DNA of 64,000 nt from Distichodus sexfasciatus (Eukaryota > Chordata > Actinopteri > Characiformes > Distichodontidae): positions 34,033 through 98,032 of the forward strand of contig JAVGVS010000794.1 of the NCBI GenBank assembly GCA_032718565.1, in the 5' to 3' direction. This document shows, in pieces, positions 35,117-47,684 of this stretch. Each line of letters begins with the position of its first letter. Position 1 is the stretch's first letter. The position numbers and the translations under genes are program-made. A model generated the notes under the pieces. The model had not been told where the DNA came from and did not search any database. It worked only from the letters and a program-made list of their open reading frames with translations.

Positions 35117-37515
35117 AAAGTCTTTGTGTTTGTGTATAGACAGTGGCATTGTGTATGTGTTTGTGTATAAACAGTGTCTTCGTATATGTGTTCATGTACA
35201 GTATAAACAGTGTTTTTGTGTTTGTGTATAGGCAGTGCCATTGTGTATATGTTTATATATACTTAGTGTCTTTGTGTTTGTATAGACAGTGTCTTTGTGT
35301 TTGTGTATAAAACGATATCTTTGTGTTTGTATAGACAGTATCTTTTGTGTTTGTGTATAGACAGTGTCTTTGTATTTTGTGTTTGTGTATAGACTTAGTG
35401 TCTTTGTGTTTGTGTATAGACAGTGTCTTTTGTGTTTCAGTATATAGACAGTGTCTTTGTGTTTTGTGTTTATTAACCTTAGACAGTGTCTTTTGTGTTT
35501 AACCATAGACAGTGTCTTTGTGTTTGTGTATAGACAGTGTCTTTGTGTTTGTGCAGACACTGTGTTTGTGTTTGTATATAAGCAGTGTCTTTGTGTTCAA
35601 TGTATAGACAGTGTCTTTGTGTTTGTGTTTGTATATAAACAGTGTCTTGTGTTTGTGTATAGGCAGTGTCTTTTGTGTTTATGCCAGTGTCTTGTGTTTG
35701 TGTTGTATAAAGTGTCTTTGTGTTTGTGTATAAACCCAGTGTCTTTGTGTTTGTGTATAGGTAATGTCTTTGTGTTTGTGTATAAGATAGTGTCTTTGTG
35801 TTTGTATATAAACAGTGTCTTTGTGTTTGTATATAAACAGTGTCTTTGTGTTTGTGTATAGACAGTGTCTTTGTGTTTGTGTATAGGCAGTGTCTTTGTG
35901 TTTGTATATAAACAGTGTTTTTGTGTTTGTGTATAGATAGTGTCTTTGTGTTTGTGTTTGTATATAAACAGTGTCTTTGTGTTTGTGTATAGACAGTGTC
36001 TTTGTGTTTGTGTATAGACAGTGTGCTTTGTGTTTTGTATATAAGCAGTGTCTTTGTGTTTGTGTATAGATAGTGTCTTTGTGTTTGTGTTTTGTATATA
36101 AATGATGTCTTTGTGTTTTGTGTATAGACAGTGTCTTTGTGTTTGTGTTTGTATATAAGCAGTGTCTTTGTGTTTGTGTATAAACGGTGCCATTGTGTAT
36201 GTGTTTGTATATAGCAGTGTCTTTGTGTTTGTGTATAGACAGTGTCTTTGTGTTTGTGTATAGACAGTGTCTTTGTGTTTGTGTATAGACAGTGTCTTTG
36301 TGTTTGTGTATAGATAGTGTCTTTCTGTTTGTGTATAGACAGTGTCTTTGTGTTTTGTGTATAGACGAGTATCTTTGTGTTTGTGTATAGACAGTGTCTT
36401 TGTGTTTGTGTATAGACACTGTGTTTGTGTTTGTATATAAACAGTGTCTTTGTGTTTGTGTATAGACAGTGTCTTTGTATTTGTGTTTGTATATAAGCAG
36501 TGTCTTTGTGTTTGTGTATAGACAGTGTCTTTGTGTTGTGTATAGGCAATTATCTTTTGTGTTTGTGTTTGTATATAAAGTGTCTTTGTGTTTGTGTATA
36601 GACGGTGTCTTTGTGTTTGTGTATAGATAGTGTCTTTGTGTTTGTGTATAGATAGTGTCTTTGTGTTTGTGTTTGTATATAAACAGTGTCTTTGTTTGTG
36701 TTTGTATAAACAGTGTCTTTGTATTTGTGTATAGACAGTGTCTTTGGTTTGGCTAGCACTAGACAGTGTCTTTGTGTTTCTTTCTATAAACAGTATTTTT
36801 GTATTTGTGTATAGATAGTGTCTTTAATGATGACATGGGTTTGTATATAAACAGTGTCTTTATGTTTGTGTATAGGCAGTGTCTTTGTGTTTATTAACAT
36901 AGACAGTGTCTTTGTGTTTCGTATATAAACAGTGTCTTTTTGTATTTTATTATAGATAGTGTCTTTGTGTTTGTGTTTGTATATAAGCAGTGTCTTTGTG
37001 TTTTATTATACCAAACCCAGTGTCTTTGTGTTTGTGTTTGTATATAAACAGTGTCTTTGTGTTTGTGTTTGTGTATAGACAGTGTCTTTGTGTTTGTGTA
37101 TAGACAGTGTGTTTGTGTATAGATGTGTCTTTGTGTTTGTATATAAACAGTGTCTTTGTGTTTGTGTATAGACAGTGTCTTTGTGTTTGTATATAAACAG
37201 TGTCTTTGTGTTTGTGTATAGATAGTGTCTTTGTGTTTGTATATAAACAGTGTCTTTGTCTTTGTGTTTGTGTATAGATAGTGTCTTTGTGTTTGTGTTT
37301 GTATATAAACAGTGTCTTTGTGTTTGTGTATAGACAGTGTCTTTGTGTTTGTGTATAGATAGTGTCTTTGTGTTTGTATATAAACAGTGTCTTTGTGTAT
37401 AGACGGTGTCTTTGTGTTTGTGTATAAGTGTCTTTTGTGTTTGTGTATAGACAGTGTCTTTGTGTTTGTGTATGTGTTTGTATATAGACAGTGGCATTGT
37501 GTATGAATTCATGTA
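35117..37515. repeat. 25-bp minisatellite array, ~2.4 kb
   Basis: Tandem copies of a unit close to agacagtgtctttgtgtttg plus tgtat, with a common variant carrying an extra tttgtgtttgtatataaac. Units vary by substitution and small indels; copies with cattgtgtatgtg occur near both ends (35147, 35240, 36193, 37494). The + strand is T/G-rich and very poor in C. Because 25 is not a multiple of 3 and the reverse complement has no stop in any frame, long minus-strand ORFs (up to 356 codons) appear; they are artefacts. Confidence 0.95.
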
Positions 37516-38607
37516 GAAAGTGTGTCTTTCTATGTGTTTGTTTTATAACTAGCATTGCGAATGTATTTGTTGGAATATGATGTGTTTGTTTATAAGTGTA
37601 CACTTGGTGTGACAGAGCAATGTTCTACAAACCTGACTTTACTCATTAGACTTTTTTCAGTAGAAGTAAATGTGTGTGTGATGATATATAACAAGGCTAT
37701 ATGTGTGAATATTTAATAGCTCTTTGAATCTTTAGTCAGCTTAATTCCCCTGTAATTATTCCTTTTCATTTCATGCTCAAAACAATGAGCCTCTATCAGG
37801 ATTTTTTTCACGCTGGACGCTCTGACTGGCTGCTGTCCAGAGAGAGATGTGTGTGTAATTCTGGCCTTAATAAGAGCTCAGTGCTAAGCAGAATCCTAAA
37901 CTGTCTCACTGTAGCGCTCTGCTTTAAACGAATGGAGCAGACTTCGTACACAGACAACCTCATTTCCTCCACACTATTAGGCGTGCAGGTGAATAATTCA
38001 CTTCGTCGGTTACAATGATAGTCGCGCCAGCTTACCAAAAAAGTGATTTTTGTGCTTTTCTTTTTGCCAAGAAACCTATCTCTCCTTTACCATACCTGCA
38101 TTCTTGGGCGCCATTTGTGCGGGCCACCCTTAGTAATGGCTTTACCTTTAACACAGTCTCGGTAAAAGTCCCATTAAAGGAGCATAATTTGATTGGTATG
38201 TTGTGTGCTACCTATTAGAAATTGGAATTTGGAATGGGATTTGGAGAATGTCTGGTTGTCGTGGGGCTGTTGAGTGCATCGAAGAAGATATGTATTAACC
38301 GGACTGCAGTTCGCTGTCTGAAAGAGCCCATGATCTAAAAGACCCTTTCCATCCCGGGTCATTCTCTCTTTGAACAGCTGCTGCCCTCGAGCAGGCGGTT
38401 CAAGTGTCATGAGACCAGTAGACTAAGGAGCAGTTTCTGTCGAAGTCATAGCAGCACTTAGCATGGCAAAATTAACTTTTGCACTGGAAGTTGAGCATTC
38501 AAATTTTTGTTGTACCTACAATGACAGTAAAGATATATTCAAGTAAAGCTTACATATGTTAATTCATATATCGTTTTTGTTCGTATGTATATATGCATAT
38601 ATATATA
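37516..38607. other. Intron 1, unique
   Basis: No repeats with clear ends and no coding signal. AT-rich at its right end. Confidence 0.4.
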
Positions 38608-38966
38608 ATCGGCCCTCGTTTATCACGATTTAATCAGTTCCAGACTCTACCGCGATAAGTGAATTTCCGCAAAATGGTTTTATTTATAAATCAAATATGT
38701 TTGTATTTAGAGCATAGAAAACCTGTTTACGGCCTTCTAAATCTGATTTTAACATTATTAGAGCCTTCTGAACATGAAACCTTTATACCATTACACTCGT
38801 ATTTACCCAAATATTAGACAAAATAAGAGAAAATAAGACATATTAGATGTTACAAATATCATGTTATTATTAATGTACATTTAATTACATTTAATGAATA
38901 TATTTGAAAAAAAAAACGCGATAGAGTGAAGCCGCGAAAGTTAGTACCGAAATTAATGAGGGGCGA

Positions 38967-38970
<4 letters not shown>
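38608..38970. mobile_element. Tigger/pogo-like MITE
   Basis: Left end taatcggccctcgtttatc, right end aatgaggggcgactgta. The inverted ends include ccctcgtttatc against its reverse complement. The interior has accgcgataagtgaatttcc and cgcgatagagtgaagccgcg, typical of vertebrate Tigger-type MITEs. It abuts a (TA)n tract on the right. Confidence 0.6.
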
Positions 38971-39033
<63 letters not shown>

Positions 39034-39076
39034 TTTACACACACATATATATATATATGTATATGTATACATATAT
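38969..39076. repeat. (TA)n microsatellite
   Basis: About 60 bp of pure TA followed by imperfect TA/CA repeats. Next to the Tigger-like element. Confidence 0.9.
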
Positions 39077-39832
39077 TGCCATGGCTCCTCCTGGACCACC
39101 CCAGCTACCCACCGTAGCACCTCTGCCCTGTCTTGTCTTGTGTGGTATGTCAATCAGTTTCCTCTGACCTGCCCCCGATTGGTTAGTTTAGTCCAATTTT
39201 CTGTTACACCTGTGTTAGCTTAGTTCTTTGGTCCTAGCTTCTTCATCTGTGGAGCTGTTAAGTTCCCGACTCCAGTTAGCCCAGTTCTGTTGAATGACTG
39301 GTTTAGAATGTTGTTTGGTTTAATCAGTTAGCTTAGTGACAAACCTTTCCACTTCATATTGTTTGTTCATGTGGCAGGCAACACATGAAAGCAAATCCTC
39401 ATTCCTCATAGCCCCTTGCACAACAAGAATATTTAGAATAGTCACAATTGTGCTTGTAGTCCCCCCACCAGACCTCCGATGGTCTCACTGTCCTCTACTG
39501 TACTGTATCCCCTGTAAGGTCTATGCACTAATGAACTTTATCCCTATTTAAGCCTGCCGTTGTTTTGCTCTGTTCATTATGAGCTTCTGTTTTGTTCGGT
39601 GTATTAGTCTGCTGTGTTGGCTTTTTGTTTTTCTGTTGCTTTGTTAATAAATCATCAGTAAAACTTGTGCTTGCAGCAATATTAGAAATACATAATTAAA
39701 TTATTTATTCCTAAAACAAAGTCACTTGATTCACAGCCTATAGCTGCTTGTTCATAAGATTTACCCTTTTAGCCTTGTTGCTCTGTTTTCAAAATTTATC
39801 AGATAAGCATTTACTATGATTATAGAGCAAAT
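39077..39832. other. Intron 1, nothing recognised
   Basis: Mixed sequence with phrases such as ttgccatggctcctcctggaccacc and ctgacctgcccccgattgg. It may be an old repeat, but I find no paired ends. Confidence 0.35.
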
Positions 39833-40291
39833 GTTGGTGGCCTAGTGGTAGGACACTTGCCTTGGGGCAGTTGGTGGCGTAACGGTAGGGTGTTCGCCCC
39901 GTGATCAGAAGGCTGCAGGTTCAAATCCAGGGGTGGTAAATTTACCACTGAGGCACTCATGAGCAAGGTACCAAAGTACCCAAGCACTGCTCCCCGGGCA
40001 CTGCCCTTGTTAGCTGCCCACTGCTCCCTCACGAATGGGTCAAATGCAGAGGTCACATTTCGTTGTGGTGCACTTTGTGCTGTGCTGTGGTGTGTTCACA
40101 ATGACAAATAATCACTCACTTTCGTTTTGGACCAAGAGTTTGAGGGTTCGAATCCGACCTCTGGTGTTACCAACATTGGGTCCCTGAGCAAGACCCTTAA
40201 CCCTAAGTTGCTCTCAGGGGAACTGTCCCTGAAATTAGGAAATGTAAGTCGCTCTGGATAAGAGCGTCTGCTAAATGCTGTAAATGTGAAT
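39833..40291 (+). mobile_element. SINE family A interrupted by SINE family B
   Basis: Family A head at 39833-39862 (ttggtggcctagtggtagg). It resumes at about 40124 (ttttggaccaagagtttg) and continues with a B box ggttcgaatcc to the ctctggataagagcgtctg tail ending near 40291. The interruption at 39863-40123 is a family B SINE in the same orientation. Confidence 0.85.
39863..40123 (+). mobile_element. SINE family B nested in SINE A
   Basis: Complete, well-preserved copy: ggggcagttggtggcgtaac, gttcgccccgtgatcag, B box ggttcaaatcc, acgaatgggtcaaatgcag, and tail acaatgacaaataatcactc. Any target duplication is short (ttgg at both edges). Confidence 0.85.
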
Positions 40292-40384
40292 GCAAATAGG
40301 ATTTAGACAACATATTTATAACGTAGTTTAATAGACAGATGGTGCCAGTGCAAAGCCTTCTTTATCGAACATAAAAAGGCATGA

Positions 40385-40815
40385 TGCCTGCAGTAAGACC
40401 TTGCCAAATAGTGAGCTTGCATCAAGTTATAGTAGTAGTTATAGATTGATGCAGGCTCACTATTTGGCAAGGCCTTTTACCCGTGTCTCAGGCAGAACAT
40501 TAAACTGTCAACTTCATCAACTATTTATTAACATGCTGTTAGCAATGTAGAATTATGTCTGGGTCACGGTGTTGTTCCATATTAGGCGATTTAGAGTTTT
40601 GATGGGTTACTAGATATCAGATATCAGTTATCTGTCTAAAACAATCTTGGCGTCTCAGTTGATGATTCCCCCATCCGTCTTGATGTGTCATGGCATTTTT
40701 TATGCGTAATTATTGATGAGTTGCAGACATATGGCAAATAAGCAGCCTTATTATAAAGCGTAAAACACGTCTTGCCGAACAGTTGAACCTGCATCAATGT
40801 ATAACTGTTATAACC
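40385..40815. repeat. Hairpin repeat with a diverged second copy
   Basis: Arms 40399-40425 (ccttgccaaatagtgagc...) and 40446-40472 are reverse complements at 26 of 27 positions with a 20-nt loop. A related arm (cttgccgaacagttgaacctgc, atcaatgtata) lies at about 40771-40805. The repetition suggests a MITE-like element rather than a unique RNA gene. Confidence 0.6.
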
Positions 40816-42094
40816 GGTTTGTCACCGCTTATTAATGATATATAAACTGTCTACAGCCTAATTAACCACCTGATTATAAATAATTTGTGATCCTTTACAA
40901 GAGGAGTCTAATTTATAACTGTTCCAGAAATGTGTCCTCAGTGTTGCAAGAACTCCATGCAACAACATTTTTCTTTTCATGTTTTTCCTGCTGTTTTGGC
41001 TGAAACAGAGCAAAGTTTGAAGATAAAACATCTTTTGAAAACTGCGTCAGAGTCTCTGTCTGCACATCCGGAGCAAAGTCTGTTATGATTCATTCATGAA
41101 ACTAAACTCAAGTTTAAATTACGTTAGATCTGCTATACTTGCCTGAAGTGTGTGTGTGTGTGTGTGTCTGTGTGTGTGTCTGTGTGTCTGTGTGTGTGCA
41201 TGCTTGGAGTATTGGCCTGCTGTGATTTGATCTTTTGAGAGGGAACTTGCTAATGGTTTAAATAAATAGTGATTTTGTTTTAATTAATGTTCAAGAATAA
41301 TCAAAACATGCTTGATGTATTTTGTGTGTGTGTGTGTGTGTGTGAGTGTCAGAGTTTGGGAGTAGGAGAGCCAGTCACTGTCTGTGGTTGAGTGGGTAAG
41401 TGGGCCAGAAGCTTCAGGAGAGACAGCTGATTCATAGACAGGAGTACGGAAGAAGGTGCTATTTATGGATACACACACACACACACTCACACACACACAC
41501 ACACACACACACACAGATTAAGTTACCCACTCACATATGTCGCCCAGTCTTTTAGACACGTATAGGTTACACATCCCTAATATTATTTTATACATATGTT
41601 TGTTCTTACACAGCACACACACTCTATACACACATACACACACACTTTCCCAATGCAGACTCGAGTGTCATGTGATCCGTCCACACAGCCAGTACCGATC
41701 AATAATTCTACATCCATCAATGTACTTTCAGACATCATCCAATACACACAGCCATGAGAAACCCCAGCGTGAAACACACTGACCTTGATGCAGATGCTGT
41801 ACACACACTATAAGGGTTCACTACAGCTCTACATGCAGCGGCTCGGAGTAAGGTGTGATCTGGGGTAGAATGATGGAGGACAGTGTTTGATCCAGACTGA
41901 TTCATATTCTATACACTTGTATATGTGAAAGATTAGTTGTCGTTCAATGTGATAAGAATCTCATTCATCTGATTAATCAATCTCAATATGATCTTCACTC
42001 AGACTTACTAATCCTAATACAAAACTTACACGCATTCTCTCTCACTCACTGTCTCTCTCTCTCTTTCTCTCTATCTATCTACAAATATCTACAA

Positions 42095-42142
<48 letters not shown>

Positions 42143-43440
42143 ATCTATCTACAAATATCTACAAATATCTACAAATCTCTCTCTCTCTGTCTCTCTATCT
42201 ATCTACAAATATCTACAAATCTCTCTCTCTCTCTCTCTGTCTCATTGTCTCTTTCTTTACCTCTCTTTCTTAAATATTCTCACAGAGTAGTGTTTGCAGC
42301 AGGTCTTGAGGATAAAATTTAAGATTAAATGTAATAGATTTTCAAAGAAAGAACTGAGTTCGTGTATTTCAGACAAAGCAGATCAGAAAGCTAACTTCAT
42401 TCTAGAATTGTTATGTATCTTATTAATATCATCATAAAGGATTTGTCCTAATTTGTCATAATGATCCATTTGGGTATGTCAACTTGCGAAGAAACTCCAC
42501 ACAAATACACAGCTCTGTCTCGGCTCATTCGATTGGTTTGTGTAAGCTTTGCATCAGACTTGCATCAAACAGAGCAACAAATGGAATAGTGGAGGAGTGT
42601 TGAGGCTGTCCAGTGCCTCGTCCTGCACACACTCCGCTTGGACACAGTGTTGAAGTGTTGTGATGTGATGGGAGTTGCCCTGCGCAGGGAGTTTTGTGTT
42701 TGGCTTATTGGACTCAAAATGGCAGAAGCTTGAGTTTAGAGAGATGGGTTGTGATGTGGGGATGGTGAAAGACTTTTATGGAATCTGTAAAAGCAACTTT
42801 GACTTTTTATCTGTCAGATCCAGTAATCCATCAGTAATCAAAGCTTTATTATTGACTGAAAAGAAATGTCCTTCATATCGTGTCACTCGCCCAGGTCTAC
42901 TCCAAATGAGAAATATGACTTTTTGAATTCACTTCAGTATGATATTCCTCTTTGTGGTAAATTTCTCTTTCTAATAATAAGAGATTTCTGATCAACCATG
43001 AACATAAACCCAGTGTCTTCAGCAATACTTGAACCACATGGCTCCAAAATGCTTCAAAATGTGAAAGGCTGGGATGCAAACTAATAAAAAGCAGATTTGC
43101 TGTTGCTATGGATCGATTAAAAGTAAAAAGAGTCCAACTAACCTAACTTGATTTTATGTCAGTATATGTGCCTAGTTACTTCAAACTGAACATCTACACA
43201 GAGACACCTGTCAGACTTTAATCCAAGGCCATTTCAATGTGAAAATCTCTCTCTCTTGTACACACACACACACATACTTTTTCTACACTGTATGTATGGT
43301 GCGCTTGTGTGTATCTGATATCTTAAATGAGAATTGATTTTGTGTCTGACTGCCCCCCTCTTCTCGCCTTCTCACAATGAGCCCATTCAACAATGACAGC
43401 CTTGCACACACACACACACGTGCACAAACTTATGCACACT
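40816..43440. other. Intron 1, microsatellite-rich
   Basis: (GT)n at 41149-41200 and 41322-41345, (CA)n at 41469-41515, and a compound (CT)n/(CTAT)n/ctacaaat repeat at 42030-42270. No gene recognised. Confidence 0.5.
42030..42270. repeat. Compound CT / ctatctacaaatat minisatellite
   Basis: Blocks of (CT)n alternate with ctatctatctacaaatatc four times. Likely length-polymorphic. Confidence 0.85.
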
Positions 43441-44061
43441 TAAGTTCACACTGCCAGCCACATCGTTCAATTCCGATTTTTTGCTCAGATCGGATTTGTC
43501 TATCTTGACGGTTCACATTCATAACTACAAGTGGCCTGTATCTGACTGTCATGTGGACGCATCGGTCCTCCGAAACGTCACGCATGCGCACATTGATACG
43601 TTTTTACACGGGTCCACTGCGTCGCCAACAACAAAAAACGTCATATCTGTGGGACGACTCATGGCATTAAAAATGGAGGCGTTAGTAGCTCACGCATATA
43701 TCGCACTTTGCTCTGGAGGACGACAGACAGTGAATCAGCTGGACACAAGCAGGTCGAAAAGGAGAAAAAAAAGTCAGGCGGCTAGCTTTTTCTGTTATCG
43801 CAGTTCTCCTCCATTTTTACCTTCCCGCGCTGCCGGTGCAGGCTGATGATGTCAGCGCGTGTGCGTATAAGCAAAAAGCCACATGAATTCCGTTCTGAGC
43901 GTTCACATTCAGGTCGCATGGCCACGAATTGGATACGTATGCGATTTAGTACCACATATGAAAGTGACACAAATCCGATTTGAAAAGATCAGATCTGTGT
44001 CACATTAAGGCAAAAAATCCAATTTGAGTCACTTCAGTATGGCAGTGTGAACGTAGCCTTA
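43441..44061. mobile_element. MITE with 'gttcacactgcc' ends
   Basis: Left end taagttcacactgccagcc; right end ggcagtgtgaacgtagcctta. The ends are inverted repeats. The subterminal parts also pair (gatcggatttg against caaatccgatt). A 121-codon ORF inside has no transposase motif. It resembles widespread hAT-type non-autonomous elements. Confidence 0.7.
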
Positions 44062-44272
44062 AACTAACTGACTGATGTATAGGAAAAAACCTGTGCTCAT
44101 AATCACATATCTACCATCGTGAGCTGAGACCCGTTACATTACTAAATGAGAAATCTAACAGTTGACACATTGCAGTGATTTGTTAACTAGATTAATCAAT
44201 TAATTAATTGAAAAAGTAAGTGACTAATTAGGTGGTACTTTGCAACAGTTAATGAAGAGCTTTTAGTGAGGA

Positions 44273-44325
44273 TGGTGGTGGTGTAGTGGTTAGGATCTTG
44301 GCTGTGGAACAAATGTCTTTTGATA
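44273..44325 (+). mobile_element. SINE family A head fragment
   Basis: gatggtggtggtgtagtgg, ttaggatcttggc: only the tRNA-like head is present. Confidence 0.5.
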
Positions 44326-44624
44326 ACATCTATTACTGATTTCTGAACTTTCTTGCAAAAAAAGACTCTTATTGAAATTTAGCAGCTAGTTAGCCTGCTA
44401 GCTACAAAGCAAACTAGAAGGCTAACTAGAAGGCTAGTTACTGAAACAGATGCTACATAAACTGTTCAAGCATGAATTATAAGACACTTAATCAAAACTT
44501 ATGTATGCTTGAACACTTAAGTAGATGCTGTGCCTGAATTTCGGTTTACCTAAACAGACGGTAAGCTATCGATATTTGCTCACCTTGTGGTGAAACTGTT
44601 AATTGTCTGATTGTTATTGAAACT

Positions 44625-44855
44625 GGGGGCAGTTGGTAGCGTAACAGTTGGCCCCGTGATCTGCGGGTCGCCGGTTCAAGTCACGGACTGGTAAAGGTAC
44701 TCATCAGGAAGGAACCTTCCCTAAGCACTGCTCCCCGGGCGCTGCCCATGTCATCTGTCCACTGCTCCTTCACGGATGGGTCAAATGTAGATGTCAGATT
44801 TCATTGTGGTGAAATGTGTGTTGTGCTGTTTTCAGCTTGTGTGAACATAATAATT
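44625..44855 (+). mobile_element. SINE family B
   Basis: Good copy: gggggcagttggtagcgtaac, ccccgtgatctgcgg, B box ggttcaagtc, and ctccttcacggatgggtc. The 3' tail is partly replaced. Confidence 0.8.
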
Positions 44856-45294
44856 CTGCCAGTGCTCTGGCACGAAATACTAAAAGCAAGTTTGTAAAAG
44901 CGTTCCTGGACAAGTTGACCGGAGGTTCACGTGCGACGAGGGTAAGTTCAGATCTGAAATTTTGAGCAAAGCCCGTACTAAAACTTCACTGACCTTCTTT
45001 CATTTTGAGCCACATTAGCGTTTTGGAGAATTGTGCTCTTTTGGCCAGGTGAACTCAATCTGGATTTTTTTAGCCCCTGGCTGTGGACAAGAGGTGCTGG
45101 CATTTAGCTGGTGAAACTCAACTTAGTAGATACTTAGCAGATATGGTTTTTATAACACCTTCACAACACACACACACACGCACACATCCTGTGCGCTGTC
45201 TTCATATCTTTTGATTTTTCGGTCTAATTAAACAGCGCAGAGAGAGAGATCTTATCGGAGCTGAGAGGTTTGGCAGAACACATTGTTCGCTTGC

Positions 45295-45340
<46 letters not shown>

Positions 45341-46039
45341 CTCTCTATCTCTCTCTTCTCCTCTCTTTCCCCTTGAGATCTCCATGGGTGGATATCTCTG
45401 GGTTTTCCAATAAGAATAAAAGTGAACCTGGCAGCTAGCCCCCTGTATAGAAATACTTTTTTTTGTGTGTGCATAGAGATATATATGGCACTACGACAGA
45501 CAAACACACTATGATTGGCACAACATGTTTATTATAACAGTGTTCGCAACTCCATAGTGAAGAGTGCTGCATGAGCCAAGTGTTGGCTGTTAGCGATCAA
45601 GCGCTGAGCTATAACTCAGTCCCTGCCGTACTTCCATTAGGAGCAATGGTCATCTTTGAGTGGCCCCTTTTAAAATATCTCCACTCTCCAGACGTATTAA
45701 TTATTAAAGGGCCACATATGGCACCACTCTCACATTGCCATGGAAACAGTGCAGGTCAGGATGGCGGATGACATCAAGTGGCAGACGGTGGGGGGGGGAT
45801 TCTTTCATCTTATAAAAAGTAAAACCAAGACTCTGAGACTCTCACTCCTTTGTCTCACTAAGGTTCATTTTAATGTAAAGATTTATACCCATACTGTTTA
45901 CTTTATTTGAAAGATTTGCTTTGTATCAGCGCTCTCCATGTACACTATTCACCACAGGTCAGCATCGGACCACAAGACCTCAGATGACCTTATTTTACGT
46001 GGCGGATCTAGACAGTGTGACTCTGATATGATTGATGTC
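44856..46039. other. Intron 1, mostly unique
   Basis: (CT)n at 45299-45332. The segment 45570-45780 is repeat-free and GC-moderate; see findings on possible conserved non-coding DNA. Confidence 0.4.
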
Positions 46040-46308
46040 ATGGTGTGTTGGGCTGGTACAAGTGTCTAACACATGTTAGGATGAGAACCCACGGAAGGCC
46101 ACCGGTTCGAATCCCTGACCGGTAAAGGTATCAAGGGATCAAAGAGCAAGGTACTGTCCCTGCGCACTTCCCCCCCGGGTGCTGCCCATGTCAACTACCC
46201 GCTGCTCCTTCAAAGGATGAGTCAAATGCAGAGGTCACATTTTGTTGTGGTGCCCTAGGTGCTGTGTTGTGATGTGTTGACAATGACAAATAATCTCTCA
46301 CTTTCACT
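46040..46308 (+). mobile_element. SINE family B
   Basis: Head eroded, B box ggttcgaatccc intact at 46103-46114, then ccggtaaaggtatc, tgctgcccatgtcaac and tail acaatgacaaataatctctc. Confidence 0.8.
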
Positions 46309-46563
46309 ACATGGGGTGAATAAATGTGCGGACAATTTGGGGACTTTTGGGGACTGGTACAAATAGCTCCATGTTTCCATTCTTCTTTGTGAAGTACTGA
46401 CTGTGTGTTTTAGACAGCATACTAAATAGTCTCGTCTTACTTTTTGTCTTCTGTGTTTTGCTATATTGGACTTGTTCTTGGATTTTTCCTCGTATGCGTT
46501 GACTTTGTTTGCTCCACTAGCTGCTTTGCTGGACACGAGCCTGCTCAATGTGTTATAACAGCC

Positions 46564-46778
46564 TACATTTACGTTTATATTTTACTTTTACAGCATTTAG
46601 CAGACACTCTTATCCAGAGCAACTTCCGTTTCATAATTTCAGGGACAGTTTCCCTGAGAGCAACTTGGGGTTAAGGGTCTTGCTCAGGGACCCAATATTG
46701 GTAGTGCTGGAGGTATGATTCAAATCCAGAACCTCTTGATCAAGGGGCGAGGATTTTAATCACTAGACCACCACCACG
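46564..46778 (-). mobile_element. SINE family A
   Basis: Minus-strand copy: tail tttacagcatttagcagac at left, then cttatccagagcaacttcc, ggttaagggtcttgctcag, B-box region gattcaaatcc, and head ctagaccaccacca. Confidence 0.85.
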
Positions 46779-46944
46779 TTATTTGGGGTTATAAACTGCT
46801 TTGTTCAAAGCTTGGGGTCCGTCCATGTGAACATCATGATCTAGTGTTCCATCAGGGTCCAGTCGTCTTCTTCTCGTTGATATTCTGATCAGGTCAGATC
46901 GGCCGTGTTTTAGACACGTAACTGCTTCACTATTGGCATAAATA

Positions 46945-47072
46945 CATTATCAGATCTTATTCAGAGCAACCTTTATTCCCTAATTGCAGGAAGAGTCCCC
47001 CTGGCTTCACCTGAGGTTAAAGGTCTTGATCAAGGGTCATAAACGCAGGATCTCTGACAGCTCTGCGCCCCA
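46945..47072 (-). mobile_element. SINE family A, old 3' fragment
   Basis: Degenerate: cttattcagagcaacctttattcc and ttaaaggtcttgatcaaggg are the recognisable parts. Confidence 0.55.
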
Positions 47073-47684
47073 ATGGTGGACTGTTGTGTGATGTAAATTT
47101 ACACCTGTCGATTTCTTGGTCATTCAGGGTTAGATTCTCATTTTTGATCTCTTTTATTTTTTGCTCTTGGTTTGGACTTGGTTGCTCTCTCTCCCCACAG
47201 ACTGTTACCTGGACAAATTTTCTGATTTCAGACCAAACCTCTGTGTTTGATTTTTGGTGTTGTATTATCGTTTATCGTTCTCTGCTGTTTTTGACCTCTT
47301 TGCTGTGTTTCTACCACACTTCAGCCTCATTGTCATTATTTTTCTCCACAACTGATTCCAGCATCTGCATATCACACAAGAACAAACACAGATATCGTTA
47401 AAAAAACAACCAAAAAAAGCACATTTACATGGTCGATAGTGATTAAGATGACTTTTAGAGGTGCACTTCATAGAAATACACTCATGTGTGCCTGTTTCCT
47501 TAGTGTAGAGTAATGCATCTTTAATGGAGGGAAACTCCCACAATGGAAAATGGAGCATCACATCCTGTAAAGCCTCCTCGCACCTTCCCTTTGTTCCAGC
47601 CCACTGGCTTTGCTAATTGGACAGATTTGTTCCACGAGCACACAGACGCTAATGCCCATACAGCAAAAACTACAACACCCTCTT

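Noticed and set aside
35117..37515. Possible CRISPR array
   Set aside because: Units are directly tandem with no unique spacers, and the genome is eukaryotic. It is a minisatellite.
35192..37603. Long minus-strand ORFs (up to 356 codons) rich in KHKDTVYTQTQRHCLY
   Set aside because: They are translations of the 25-bp minisatellite in three frames, with no start context, domain or conservation signal.
43481..43846. 121-codon ORF
   Set aside because: Lies within a MITE with inverted ends and has no transposase motif.
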